Assembly: GCF_029017505.1 (NCBI RefSeq)
Contig: NZ_JAQGEI010000009.1
Coordinates: forward strand, 88,430-152,429
Length of the DNA: 64,000 bases
Reading direction: 5' to 3'
Origin: Sedimenticola hydrogenitrophicus
GTDB taxonomy: Bacteria > Pseudomonadota > Gammaproteobacteria > Chromatiales > Chromatiaceae
A model generated the notes under the pieces. It saw only the letters and a program-made list of their open reading frames with translations, was not told the origin of the DNA and did no database searches. A program made the position numbers and the translations under genes. This document shows, one piece after another, positions 1-8,885 of the stretch. Within the stretch, counting starts at the first letter, position 1, and every line of letters begins with the position of its first letter.

Positions 1-1
1 A

Positions 2-97
2 CTGATCCTTGAGCAGGGCGAGGGCGGACTGGTTCAGGTGCTGGCGGAGCTGGATTGCACCTTCTGCTGGGAGTTGAACAGCACCCGGCCCGACTGA
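2..97 (+). CDS. 3' end of an unidentified protein (partial)
   Basis: An open frame enters from the left edge and ends at TGA 95-97, giving 31 residues that finish CWELNSTRPD. It is open over its full visible length, with an acidic, leucine-rich run (LVQVLAELD). The fragment is too short to assign a family. It is followed by a repeat-filled spacer. That it is a real gene end is inferred only from the open frame at the edge. Confidence 0.4.
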   Translation: MILEQGEGGLVQVLAELDCTFCWELNSTRPD

Positions 98-182
98 GTC
101 GACCGTTGTCGGCAGGCGCGGCGCACCCGCTGGTGCCAGTAGACTTCAATTTAATATTACCGGGTAAAGCTGATTCAGTTTC

Positions 183-294
183 GTAGGGTGGATAAGCCGG
201 TAGGCGCATCCACCATTGCGGCGGTGAGGAGTGGTACATGAATGTACCGTTTACGGACCTGAGGATGGCATACGCTGTCGCTTATCCACCCTAC
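183..294. repeat. GTAGGGTGGATAAGC inverted-repeat element carrying a nested module
   Basis: The element begins GTAGGGTGGATAAGCCGG and ends with the inverted form GCTTATCCACCCTAC (with one changed base), so the ends can pair. The interior 226-266 is a separate ~41-bp module (GGAGTGGTACAT ... TTTACGGACCTGAGGAT) that recurs at 29891, 31465, 32921, 36905, 36999 and 38384, inside or beside other repeats. It lies in the spacer 98-479 with no gene around it. Confidence 0.8.
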
Positions 295-410
295 AAAAAG
301 AGTTGTAGGATGAGTGGAGGAGGCACGGCGTAACCGATCAGAACGGCAGGCACGTCTCGTACATATTGCCCCGTGCGCCCGTAACCCGCTGTTCGGCGGT
401 CGAGGAATCG

Positions 411-484
411 GTGGGTTACGCGGCGCTCGGGGAGTTGTTGTAGCCAGGAAGTGTCGTGGCTGTGCGCCGCTAACCCACCCTACA
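411..484. repeat. GTGGGTTA-type inverted repeat next to a stop codon
   Basis: The arms GTGGGTTACGCGGCG (411-425) and CGCCGCTAACCCAC (465-478) pair with a single-base bulge, and the right end finishes in CCCTAC like the other hairpin repeats of the window. The last bases (480-482) supply the stop codon of the minus-strand gene at 480-860, so the repeat may have trimmed or replaced that gene's tail. The remaining bases 98-410 hold only the other repeat and no gene I can support. Confidence 0.6.
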
Positions 485-860
485 GCGAGCCGGTTTGACC
501 CTGAAATGCCTGGCACAGGCCGCGCTGCCAATCCTCCACAAACTGTTCGATCGAGGCGACAAAGTCGGCGTCGTGATCCGCGCGGTTGATGGTGCAGTGG
601 ATGGTCACGCTTTGCTGTTCCGCGGTGACGGTCCAGGCCAGGGCATTGGGGCAGCCCGGCAGGGTGAGCCGGACACCGTTGCGGATCGGCTCGCGCTGCA
701 CCCTGAACTCCCCCCAGACGCAGTAGATGCGTCCGTGCTCACCGTGATCCTCCAGCAGCGCGTCGATCGAGGCGCAGAGCTGCGGCAACCGCTCCAGGGT
801 GATCAGTTGTTGCAGTTCCGTTTCATTGATGACGGCAGCAAACTGGCGAAAAAACTCCAT
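480..860 (-). CDS. conserved-looking hypothetical protein, 126 aa
   Basis: I do not recognise the family. The protein is soluble and acidic, with no signal peptide or membrane segment. It opens MEFFRQFAAVINETEL and has a middle beta-rich stretch (GRIYCVWGEFRVQRE, then VRLTLPGCPNALAWTVT) and an acidic C-terminal helix. The ATG at 858-860 lies 6 bp downstream of the stop of the MBL hydrolase, so the two are probably co-transcribed and may act together. Its stop codon lies in the end of an inverted repeat, so the C-terminus may be altered relative to homologues. Confidence 0.6.
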   Translation of the reverse strand: MEFFRQFAAVINETELQQLITLERLPQLCASIDALLEDHGEHGRIYCVWGEFRVQREPIRNGVRLTLPGCPNALAWTVTAEQQSVTIHCTINRADHDADFVASIEQFVEDWQRGLCQAFQGQTGSL

Positions 861-866
861 GTCCGG

Positions 867-1817
867 TCAGTCCTGCTTCTCGCGCCGCTTCAGCCACACC
901 TCGAGCCCCTGGGCACAGAGTTCCATGTCCATGCCGAGCACTTCGTCGATCTCCGCGTCGCTCAGCCGTGAGCCGTGCTCCCGGAGGCGCCTACGGTAAT
1001 AGCGGGTCAGCTCGTCGCGGATCTGCAATTCACGCTGCGCGCCCCCGGCGCTGAGGGCGATGGTGACGTAGTCGTCGATCTCCTGATGCAGCGCCCGGGC
1101 GCGTAGCGCGGGCTGGTCGATGCGGCAGAAGTGGGTCAGGTAGAGCTGGGTCGGGTTCAGGCGGAGCAACTGTTCCAGGGAGTCGTGCCATGCCTCCGGA
1201 TCGAAGTCGATGGGGGTGGAGGGGAGTATCATGAAGGGTCCCTGCTCGGTGTCCAGCTCCCGGTAGGATATGCCGAAGGTATCGCCGGCGAACAGCCCCC
1301 GACTCTGCTCGTCCCAGACGCAGAAGTGGTGGCGGGCATGGCCTTCGGTGTGGATGCAACGCAGCTTGCGTCCGGCCAGGGAGACCTCGAAGCCATCCTC
1401 CGCCTCGATGGTGCGCGCCTCCGGGACCGGCAGGATGGTGCCGTAGTGCTCCCGGAACACAGCCTCGCCATAGACGGCGATGGTGCTGGCGATAATCTTC
1501 TCCGGATGGTTCATGTGCCGGGCGCCGCGCGGGTGGATGACCATCCGCGCCTCCGGCAGCAGCGCCATCAGTTGTCCGGTGCCGCCGGCATGGTCCAGGT
1601 GGACGTGGGTGGGGATGACGTACTTCACCTGTTCCGGCGCGAGACCGCGCAGCGCCAGCAGCTCCATCACCGCCGGCGCCACGTGGGAGGTGCCGGTATC
1701 GATCAGCGCCGCTTCGCCCTCCTGCTGGATCAGATAACAGCCATCCAGATTGGGGCGGTAATAGAAGGTATCGATACAGCAGATGCCCTGTCCCAGGTCT
1801 TGGTAAGAGAGTTTCAC
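867..1817 (-). CDS. MBL-fold metallo-hydrolase
   Basis: Metallo-beta-lactamase-fold hydrolase with the two-metal signature THVHLDHAGG. Further metal ligands are likely H in HTEGHARHH, D in LFAGDTFG and H in YLTHF. Such enzymes hydrolyse thioesters, lactones or phosphodiesters; the substrate here cannot be told. The C-terminal ~90 residues are helical and charged, beyond the core fold. I start at GTG 1817 (VKLSYQDLGQGI), which matches how this subfamily usually begins; the frame stays open to a TTG at 1883 with 22 more residues. A 126-aa unknown gene follows 6 bp downstream. Confidence 0.8.
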   Translation of the reverse strand: MKLSYQDLGQGICCIDTFYYRPNLDGCYLIQQEGEAALIDTGTSHVAPAVMELLALRGLAPEQVKYVIPTHVHLDHAGGTGQLMALLPEARMVIHPRGARHMNHPEKIIASTIAVYGEAVFREHYGTILPVPEARTIEAEDGFEVSLAGRKLRCIHTEGHARHHFCVWDEQSRGLFAGDTFGISYRELDTEQGPFMILPSTPIDFDPEAWHDSLEQLLRLNPTQLYLTHFCRIDQPALRARALHQEIDDYVTIALSAGGAQRELQIRDELTRYYRRRLREHGSRLSDAEIDEVLGMDMELCAQGLEVWLKRREKQD

Positions 1818-2180
1818 GATGTCAGCTCGCGGGTTGCCTTGCTTCAGGCCGGGGACTTTGCCATGGATGAGCGGGGCGGGCAAGGCACCCTATCGCCTTG
1901 GGTCGGCTATAGTAAATAAACGGCCACAGTAACTATTCACCCGGGGCGCCCGTTAGAGACCCTCCATTGCACCACGGAGACTCGGAGGTGGAACCGGGCG
2001 ACGTAACGGAGCGGATCATTGGCATTGTGATCAGCGGCCGGAGTCAGGTCGGTCGAAATGGATCAATCAATTACCGGATATATGCGGCCTGACTCCAACC
2101 TTTCTCAATATGATTTTTCTGGGCTCTCTGTGGTGCGGATAAGGTCAAGTAGTTACCAATCAAATAAAAGGAGATCCGGC
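1818..2180. other. intergenic region with a 9-bp inverted repeat upstream of dodecin
   Basis: No gene is supported here. Perfect 9-bp arms GGAGTCAGG (2040-2048) and CCTGACTCC (2088-2096) flank a 39-base loop, which could be a weak hairpin or a degenerate mobile end. An AAAAGGAGA Shine-Dalgarno stretch sits just before the dodecin ATG. Confidence 0.4.
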
Positions 2181-2390
2181 ATGGGTTCGCATATCTACAA
2201 GAAATTGGAACTGGTGGGTACGTCCAGCGAGAGTTCCGACAAGGCGGTGGAGAACGCCCTGGCGCATGCGTCCAACACCATCCGTAACATGGACTGGTTC
2301 GAGGTGGTGGAGACGCGCGGCCATGTGCAGGACGGCAAGGTCGCCCATTGGCAGGTGGTGATCAAGGTGGGGTTCCGGCTGGAGGATTGA
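2181..2390 (+). CDS. dodecin family flavin-binding protein
   Basis: Small 69-residue protein with the dodecin pattern: an opening IYKKLELVGTSSES strand-turn, a helix (DKAVENALAHAS) and a strand carrying the conserved W in MDWFEVVETRG, then a closing strand WQVVIKVGFRLED. Dodecins assemble as hollow dodecamers that store or buffer flavins; the Trp stacks on the isoalloxazine ring. The frame extends upstream to 2058, but the ATG at 2181 has a strong AAGGAGA ribosome site and gives the normal family length. Its stop is 5 bp from the stop of the convergent argF. Confidence 0.9.
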   Translation: MGSHIYKKLELVGTSSESSDKAVENALAHASNTIRNMDWFEVVETRGHVQDGKVAHWQVVIKVGFRLED

Positions 2391-2395
2391 CCGGG

Positions 2396-3319
2396 TCAGC
2401 GGCGGAGCAGCATCTCCAGCAGCGCCTTCTGGGAGTGCATGCGGTTCTCCGCCTCGTCCCAGACCACGCTGTCCGGCCGGTCGATCACCGAGGCGGTCAC
2501 CTCTTCGCCGCGATGGGCCGGCAGGCAGTGCATGAACAGGGCGTCCGGTTGCGCCTGCGCCATCAGCTGGTCATTCACCTGGTAGTTGGCGAAAGTGACC
2601 GCGCGCTGCCGCTGCTCCTGTTCCTGGCCCATGCTGGCCCACACATCGGTGACCACCAGGTCGGCGCCGCTGGCGGCGTCCAGCGGATCGCGCATCACCT
2701 GGCAGCGGTCGCCGGCCGCCTGCAGGATCTCCACATTCGGTTCATGCCCCTCGGGGCAGGCGATATTCAACCTGAAATCGAACTGCCGGGCGGCGTTGAT
2801 GTAGGAGTGGCACATGTTGTTGCCGTCGCCTACCCAGGCGACGGTCTTGCCGGCGATGTCGCCGCGGTGTTCGAGGTAGGTCTGCATGTCCGCCAGCAGT
2901 TGGCAGGGGTGCAGCAGGTCGGTCAGGGCGTTGATCACCGGCACCCGGGAGTGGGCGGCAAACAGCTCCACCTTGTCGTGCTCGAAGGTGCGGATCATCA
3001 CGCAGTCCACCATCCGCGAGATCACCCGGGCGCTGTCTTCGATTGGTTCGCCGCGCCCCAACTGGGTGTCGCGTGACGAGAGAAACAGGGCGTGGCCGCC
3101 GAGCTGGGTGATGCCCGCCTCGAAGGAGATGCGGGTACGGGTCGAGGACTTCTCGAAGATCATCCCCAGGGTCTGGTTTTTCAGCGGCTCGTGGATCTCG
3201 CCGGCGCGCAGGCTCCGCTTCAGCTCGCTGGCCCGGCGAATCAATGCGCGCAGTTCATCGGGCGTGAGATCCAGCAGCGAGAGAAAATGTCTGACGGGTT
3301 GGGTGGCTTGGGCTGTCAT
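2396..3319 (-). CDS. argF: ornithine carbamoyltransferase
   Basis: Converts ornithine and carbamoyl phosphate to citrulline in arginine biosynthesis; cytoplasmic trimer. The 307 residues show the carbamoyl-phosphate loop [10 protein letters not shown] near residue 60, the ornithine-side [11 protein letters not shown] near 265 with the catalytic Cys, and [10 protein letters not shown] between them. Length is normal for the family. It lies about 30 bp downstream of argD on the same strand, so the two steps are likely co-transcribed. Confidence 0.96.
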   Translation of the reverse strand: MTAQATQPVRHFLSLLDLTPDELRALIRRASELKRSLRAGEIHEPLKNQTLGMIFEKSSTRTRISFEAGITQLGGHALFLSSRDTQLGRGEPIEDSARVISRMVDCVMIRTFEHDKVELFAAHSRVPVINALTDLLHPCQLLADMQTYLEHRGDIAGKTVAWVGDGNNMCHSYINAARQFDFRLNIACPEGHEPNVEILQAAGDRCQVMRDPLDAASGADLVVTDVWASMGQEQEQRQRAVTFANYQVNDQLMAQAQPDALFMHCLPAHRGEEVTASVIDRPDSVVWDEAENRMHSQKALLEMLLRR

Positions 3320-3348
3320 AGTCGTCTACCTTGCGCGGGTATCACGCA

Positions 3349-4533
<1,185 letters not shown>

Positions 4534-4618
4534 GGTCGTTATCCTTAGGTCTCCAAACCGGGAAGAGCCGTTATCCGGCCGTCTTGGGTGCGGCCGCAAA
4601 TAGCCAAGAAAACCGTCA

Positions 4619-4647
4619 ATACTATGGGCATTGTCATTAGATAGCAA
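4619..4647 (-). promoter_or_regulatory. possible argD promoter
   Basis: On the minus strand TTGCTA (4647-4642) and TAGTAT (4624-4619) are spaced by 17 bp, leaving a leader of about 80 nt before argD. It lies back-to-back with the rnpB promoter. The match to sigma-70 is moderate and no ArgR box was recognised. Confidence 0.4.
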
Positions 4648-4669
4648 GCGGTGGGCGGCGAGATTGTGC

Positions 4670-4698
4670 TTGCACAGGCGGGGTGATGGGACTACTCT
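4670..4698 (+). promoter_or_regulatory. rnpB promoter
   Basis: TTGCAC (4670-4675) and TACTCT (4693-4698) with a 17-bp spacer; the -10 ends 7 bp before the predicted first base of RNase P RNA, as expected of a stable-RNA promoter. Confidence 0.65.
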
Positions 4699-4705
4699 CC
4701 TCGCC

Positions 4706-5067
4706 GGGAGTCGGCCGGATGGTCGCTGCCTTGCAAAAGGTGGAGGAAAGTCCGGGCTCCGACGGGCAGGGTGCCAGGTAACGCCTGGGAGGCGCGAGCC
4801 TACGGAAAGTGCCACAGAAAATATACCGCCACCGACCCACGGGCCGGTTGGTAAGGGTGAAATGGTGCGGTAAGAGCGCACCGCGCTGCTGGTAACAGCA
4901 GTGGCAGGGTAAACCCCACCCGGAGCAAGACCAAATAGGGGGGCGGGCAGCTTCGGTTGCCACGTGCGGCCCGCACGGTCCCCGGGTAGGTCGCTTGAGG
5001 TGCACGGCGACGTGCATCCCAGATGAATGGCCATCCATGACAGAACCCGGCTTACAGGCCGGCTCCC
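4706..5067 (+). ncRNA. rnpB: RNase P RNA, bacterial type A
   Basis: Catalytic RNA that removes tRNA 5' leaders. The hallmark GAGGAAAGTCCGGGCTCC region (CR I) lies at 4742-4760, followed by a purine-rich middle (GGTAAGGGTGAAA) and the conserved block GGTAAACCCCACCCGGAGCA, then AGACCAAATAGG. Helix P1 closes the molecule: GGGAGTCGGCC (4706-4716) pairs with GGCCGGCTCCC (5057-5067) through one G-U. The final bases precede a run of weak hairpin sequence. Ends are set from the P1 pairing, so they may be off by a few bases. Confidence 0.95.
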
Positions 5068-5362
5068 AACCCAATTCTTGCGCGAGCCCTAAGTCAAGGG
5101 CAGCCCGGTTGCCCCTTGTGACAGTTTCTCTCCCCCAGGTCAGTGCCGGTGGGATAGCCGGTTCCCGCGGAGCCGCATCAGGCTCCATTGAGGGAGTGTG
5201 GTGGGTTTCCGGGTTAAACTCCGCAACTCTTCACAATCTACTTTAACTCAGCATTTCATCGCCCTGTTTTCTATTGTCTTGTGTCTTGGCTTTTCCTCCA
5301 AGTGCCGTCCCTAAGCCCCTGTCTTTTAAGGAACTTTCACCTGTTCTGGTGGAGTGATCTCC
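5068..5362. other. spacer between rnpB and the mra promoter
   Basis: I see no gene here. An imperfect hairpin around 5095-5120 (CAAGGGCA ... TGCCCCTTG) right after rnpB may help end that transcript, although no clean U-tract follows. Confidence 0.3.
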
Positions 5363-5392
5363 TTGACAACCCCCAATTTGAGTACCTATTAT
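5363..5392 (+). promoter_or_regulatory. main dcw (mra) promoter
   Basis: Consensus TTGACA (5363-5368) and TATTAT (5387-5392) are spaced by 18 bp, about 65 bp before mraZ. The MraZ box starts inside the -10 and covers the start point, so repression by steric block is expected. Every gene from mraZ to ftsZ points away from it with tiny gaps or overlaps. Confidence 0.8.
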
Positions 5393-5416
5393 GGGGAGAA
5401 GTGGGTAAAAGTGGAT
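5392..5416 (+). promoter_or_regulatory. MraZ-binding box (TGGG direct repeats)
   Basis: Three TGG(G) units at 5392, 5402 and 5412 are spaced exactly 10 bp apart (TGGGGAGAAG, TGGGTAAAAG, TGGATT). Known MraZ operators are TGGGN units separated by 5 bp, so this matches the expected autoregulatory site of the dcw operon. Confidence 0.8.
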
Positions 5417-5457
5417 TTTTCTGGAAATAGGAATTCCAAAAGGGGGGGGCTCGTTCA

Positions 5458-5913
5458 TTGTTTCGGGGCGTTAACAGACTCAACCTGGATGCCAAGGGCC
5501 GTTTGGCCGTGCCGACGCGCTATCGCGAACGGCTACAGGAGCGCTGTGCCTCGGAGCTGGTGGTAACGATAGACCGTGATCACTGTCTATTGATCTATCC
5601 ACTGCCGGAATGGCAGGAGATCGAACGCAAGCTGATGAAACTTCCTTCCTTTAATAAGCCGGCGCGCAATCTGCAGCGTCTGCTGGTGGGACACGCCACA
5701 GAAGTCGAGATGGATGGCCAGGGCCGCGTACTGTTGCCGCCCGCCCTGCGTGACTTTGCCCACCTGGATAAGCATGTGGTGCTGATCGGGCAGGGCAACA
5801 AGTTCGAACTGTGGGATGAAGAGCGCTGGAACAGCCAGCGGGAAGGGTGGCTGGATGAGGTGAATATGAACGACCTCGATCTGCCGGCCGAATTCGACAC
5901 GCTCTCGATATAG
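5458..5913 (+). CDS. mraZ: MraZ transcriptional regulator, first dcw gene
   Basis: AbrB-like ring-forming DNA-binding protein that represses the dcw operon. The two SpoVT/AbrB repeats are visible: [18 protein letters not shown] near residue 10 and [18 protein letters not shown] near 88. Length (151 aa) is normal. The start is TTG 5458 (MFRGVNRLN), supported by homologous starts with an MFRG-like opening. An eight-G run (5442-5449) just upstream serves as the Shine-Dalgarno region, so indels there could change expression. rsmH begins 3 bp after its stop. Confidence 0.95.
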   Translation: MFRGVNRLNLDAKGRLAVPTRYRERLQERCASELVVTIDRDHCLLIYPLPEWQEIERKLMKLPSFNKPARNLQRLLVGHATEVEMDGQGRVLLPPALRDFAHLDKHVVLIGQGNKFELWDEERWNSQREGWLDEVNMNDLDLPAEFDTLSI

Positions 5914-5915
5914 CG

Positions 5916-6851
5916 ATGGCCGACACAGACACTCATCTGCCGGTGCTCTTCAACGAGGCGCTGGAGGCGCTGAATATATTACCGGATGGGATCTATATCG
6001 ACGGCACTTTCGGCCGCGGTGGGCACAGTGCGGCGATAGTGCGGGCACTGGGCGTGACGGGGCGGCTGCTGGCGATCGACAAGGACCCGGAGGCCATCGC
6101 CTGCGCCCGGGAGATGTTCGCTGAGGATGCCCGGTTTGAGATCCGGCAGGGCTCCTTCGCGGAGTTGGAACGTTTTGCCGAGGAGGCGGGATTACTCGGA
6201 CACGTCAACGGGGTGCTGTTGGATCTGGGGGTCTCCTCGCCACAGCTCGATCAAGCGGTGCGGGGGTTCAGTTTTCTCAATGACGGGCCACTGGACATGC
6301 GCATGGATAACAGTTCCGGCATCAGTGCGGCCGATTGGGTGAGCGAGGTCGGCGCTGATGAGATGGCGCAGGTATTCAAGGCCTATGGCGAGGAGCGTTA
6401 TGCCCGCCGGATCGCCCGTGCCATCGTCGAGGCGCGGGCGCTGCGGCCTATCGAGACGACACGCCAACTGGCGGAGATCGTCTCCGCGGCCAATCCCGCC
6501 TGGGAAAAGGGCAAGCATCCGGCGACGCGCTGCTTTCAGGCCATCCGTATCCATATCAACCGGGAACTGGACGACCTGAAGGCGTGTCTGGATCAGTCGT
6601 TGCGGGTCCTGGCGCCGGGCGGGCGCCTGGCGGTGATCAGTTTTCATTCGCTGGAGGACCGCATCGTCAAGCGTTTCATGCGCGATGCCGAGCGCGGTGA
6701 TCGCTTCCCGGCGGGGATTCCGGTGACCGAGTTGCAGCGCAATTCGCGCCTGGCGCTGATCGGCAAGGCGATCAAGCCCTCCCGGCGGGAGGTGGAGGAG
6801 AATCCGCGCGCGCGCAGCGCCGTGTTGCGGGTGGCGGAGCGTAAGCGGTGA
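5916..6851 (+). CDS. rsmH: 16S rRNA m4C1402 methyltransferase
   Basis: SAM-dependent enzyme that N4-methylates C1402 in the ribosomal P site. The glycine-rich SAM loop is [11 protein letters not shown] at residues 28-38; [12 protein letters not shown] and [16 protein letters not shown] follow, and the C-terminal [22 protein letters not shown] is typical. Length of 311 aa fits the family. Its stop overlaps the GTG start of ftsL by four bases. Confidence 0.97.
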   Translation: MADTDTHLPVLFNEALEALNILPDGIYIDGTFGRGGHSAAIVRALGVTGRLLAIDKDPEAIACAREMFAEDARFEIRQGSFAELERFAEEAGLLGHVNGVLLDLGVSSPQLDQAVRGFSFLNDGPLDMRMDNSSGISAADWVSEVGADEMAQVFKAYGEERYARRIARAIVEARALRPIETTRQLAEIVSAANPAWEKGKHPATRCFQAIRIHINRELDDLKACLDQSLRVLAPGGRLAVISFHSLEDRIVKRFMRDAERGDRFPAGIPVTELQRNSRLALIGKAIKPSRREVEENPRARSAVLRVAERKR

Positions 6852-7120
6852 AGCGGGGTCAACTGATCCTCTTGCTGTTGTTGACTTTCGGTCTGTTGTT
6901 GACCGCGACCGGGGTGGTGTATTCGAAATACGCCACCCGGAAACAGTTTGTGGCGTTGCAGGTGTTGCGCGCCGAGCGTGACGCGATAGAGGTGGAGTGG
7001 GGGCGGTTGCAACTTGAACAGAGTACCTGGGCCACGCACGCCCGGGTCGAGAAGATTGCCCGCAAACGGTTGAATATGCACATACCCGCAGCTGATGAAG
7101 TTGTGGTGGTGAAACCTTGA
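6848..7120 (+). CDS. ftsL: cell division protein FtsL
   Basis: Small bitopic divisome protein that binds FtsB and FtsQ. Of 90 residues, about 4-22 form the transmembrane segment ([20 protein letters not shown]), then a heptad-like coiled coil with [21 protein letters not shown], ending in a short periplasmic tail. GTG start at 6848 overlaps rsmH, indicating translational coupling. Identity rests on position and architecture because the sequence is poorly conserved. Confidence 0.9.
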   Translation: MKRGQLILLLLLTFGLLLTATGVVYSKYATRKQFVALQVLRAERDAIEVEWGRLQLEQSTWATHARVEKIARKRLNMHIPAADEVVVVKP

Positions 7121-7121
7121 T

Positions 7122-8885
7122 ATGAGTGGGAATAGCAGAAACAGGCGTCAGAAGCAGGCCCGCCGGATCGAGCAGGCGCTGCCGAGCTATCGCGCCCGGC
7201 GCTGGACCCTGCTCGGACTGCTGTCGCTCTCCGCCGCGCTGCTGGTCTGGCGCGCGGTGGATCAACAGATTTTTGAAACCGATTTCCTGCAGAACGAGGG
7301 ACAACGGCGCTATCTGCGGGTGGTCGAGATGCCCGCCCACCGCGGCATGATCAAGGACCGCTCCGGCGCGCCCGTGGCCATCAGTACCCCGGTGGACTCC
7401 ATCTGGGCCAATCCCCGCGCCCTGTCGCCGGACCGCCGGGTGCTGGCGCCGCTGGCAAAGGTTCTGGAGATGGATCTGGATGACCTGCGCCAGCTGCTGG
7501 CGCGCCGCAGCGACCGCTCCTTTGTCTATCTCCAGCGGCGGGTCAATCCCGACCGGGCCAAACGGCTGATGGAGATTGTCGCGGAGAACGACATCGCCGG
7601 TATCGGCCTGCAGCGGGAATATCGCCGCTACTACCCGGATGGCGAGGTGTTTGCCCATGTGGTCGGGTTCACCAATATCGACGACCAGGGACAGGAGGGG
7701 CTGGAGCTGGCCTACGACCAATGGTTGCAGGGGACGCCCGGACGCAAGCGGGTGATCCAGGACGGGCGGGCGCGGGTGGTCAAGGATGTGGAGCACATCC
7801 TGGAACCCCAGGCCGGCAAGGAGTTGATCACCTCGATCGACCGGCGGCTGCAGTTCCTTGCCTATCGCGAACTCAAGGGGGCGGTGCAGCGCCACAAGGC
7901 GAAGTCTGGCTCCGCGGTTATTCTCGATGCCCGCAATGGCGAGGTCCTGGCCATGGTCAACCAGCCGGCCTACAACCCGAACGGCAGCAAGTCGGGGAAG
8001 GCCGGGCGTTTCCGCAACCGCGCCGTGACCGACGTATTCGAACCCGGTTCCACGGTGAAACCGTTCACCATTGCCGCCGCGCTGGAGTCGGGCCGCTATA
8101 CCCCGGGGACGATGATCGATACCACGCCCGGCACCTTCCGGGTCGGCCGCCACCAGGTGAAGGATCATCGCGATTACGGGCGCATCGACCTGGCCCGGGT
8201 GATCCTGAAATCGAGCAATGTGGGGGTCAGCAAGATCGCCCTGGATTTGCCCAAGGAGCAGTTCTGGGGCTTCTTCTCGCGGGTCGGATTCGGTGACCCC
8301 ACCAGTACCGGTTTCCCCGGTGAGGTGGCCGGTCAGCTGGCGCCCTACCGGCGCTGGGCGGAGATCGACCAGGCGACCCTGGCCTTCGGCTACGGGCTCT
8401 CGGTCACCACTCTGCAGCTGGCCCGTGCCTACGGCGTGCTCGCCAGCGATGGCATTCGTTATCCGGTCTCCCTGCTGCGCCAGGATGCGCCGGTGAAGGG
8501 GGAGCGGGTGATGCGGGCCGCCACGGCACGCACGGTTCGAAAGATGATGGAGGCGGTGGTGACGGACGAAGGCACGGCGCCGGCGGCGGCCGTTACCGGC
8601 TACCGCGTGGCCGGCAAGACCGGGACGGCGAAGAAGAGCATCAGCGGCGGTTATGCGGATGATCGCTACATCTCGGTGTTCGCCGGTATCGCCCCGGCCA
8701 GCGATCCGCGCCTGGTAATGGTGGTGATGATCGATGAACCGACGGCGGGGAAATATTATGGCGGTTCCGTGGCCGCGCCGGTGTTCTCCCGGGTGATGAC
8801 CGGCGCCCTGCGGCTGCTCAATATCGCCCCCGATGCCATCGACGATTCCATGCTCAAACTGGCCGGTACCGGAGGGGGCGGGTGA
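7122..8885 (+). CDS. ftsI: peptidoglycan D,D-transpeptidase PBP3
   Basis: Class B penicillin-binding protein that cross-links septal peptidoglycan with FtsW. One N-terminal membrane anchor (about residues 27-45), a non-catalytic pedestal domain, then the transpeptidase: active-site S310 in EPGSTVKPF, SSN at 364-366 and KTGT at 499-502, nearly the same positions as in E. coli PBP3. Length is 587 aa. It starts one base after the ftsL stop, and its TGA overlaps the murE ATG. Confidence 0.97.
   Translation: MSGNSRNRRQKQARRIEQALPSYRARRWTLLGLLSLSAALLVWRAVDQQIFETDFLQNEGQRRYLRVVEMPAHRGMIKDRSGAPVAISTPVDSIWANPRALSPDRRVLAPLAKVLEMDLDDLRQLLARRSDRSFVYLQRRVNPDRAKRLMEIVAENDIAGIGLQREYRRYYPDGEVFAHVVGFTNIDDQGQEGLELAYDQWLQGTPGRKRVIQDGRARVVKDVEHILEPQAGKELITSIDRRLQFLAYRELKGAVQRHKAKSGSAVILDARNGEVLAMVNQPAYNPNGSKSGKAGRFRNRAVTDVFEPGSTVKPFTIAAALESGRYTPGTMIDTTPGTFRVGRHQVKDHRDYGRIDLARVILKSSNVGVSKIALDLPKEQFWGFFSRVGFGDPTSTGFPGEVAGQLAPYRRWAEIDQATLAFGYGLSVTTLQLARAYGVLASDGIRYPVSLLRQDAPVKGERVMRAATARTVRKMMEAVVTDEGTAPAAAVTGYRVAGKTGTAKKSISGGYADDRYISVFAGIAPASDPRLVMVVMIDEPTAGKYYGGSVAAPVFSRVMTGALRLLNIAPDAIDDSMLKLAGTGGGG

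Noticed and set aside
4534..5034. N-terminal extension of argD to 5034
   Set aside because: It crosses the argD ribosome site and lies antisense to RNase P RNA; ArgD homology begins at 4533.
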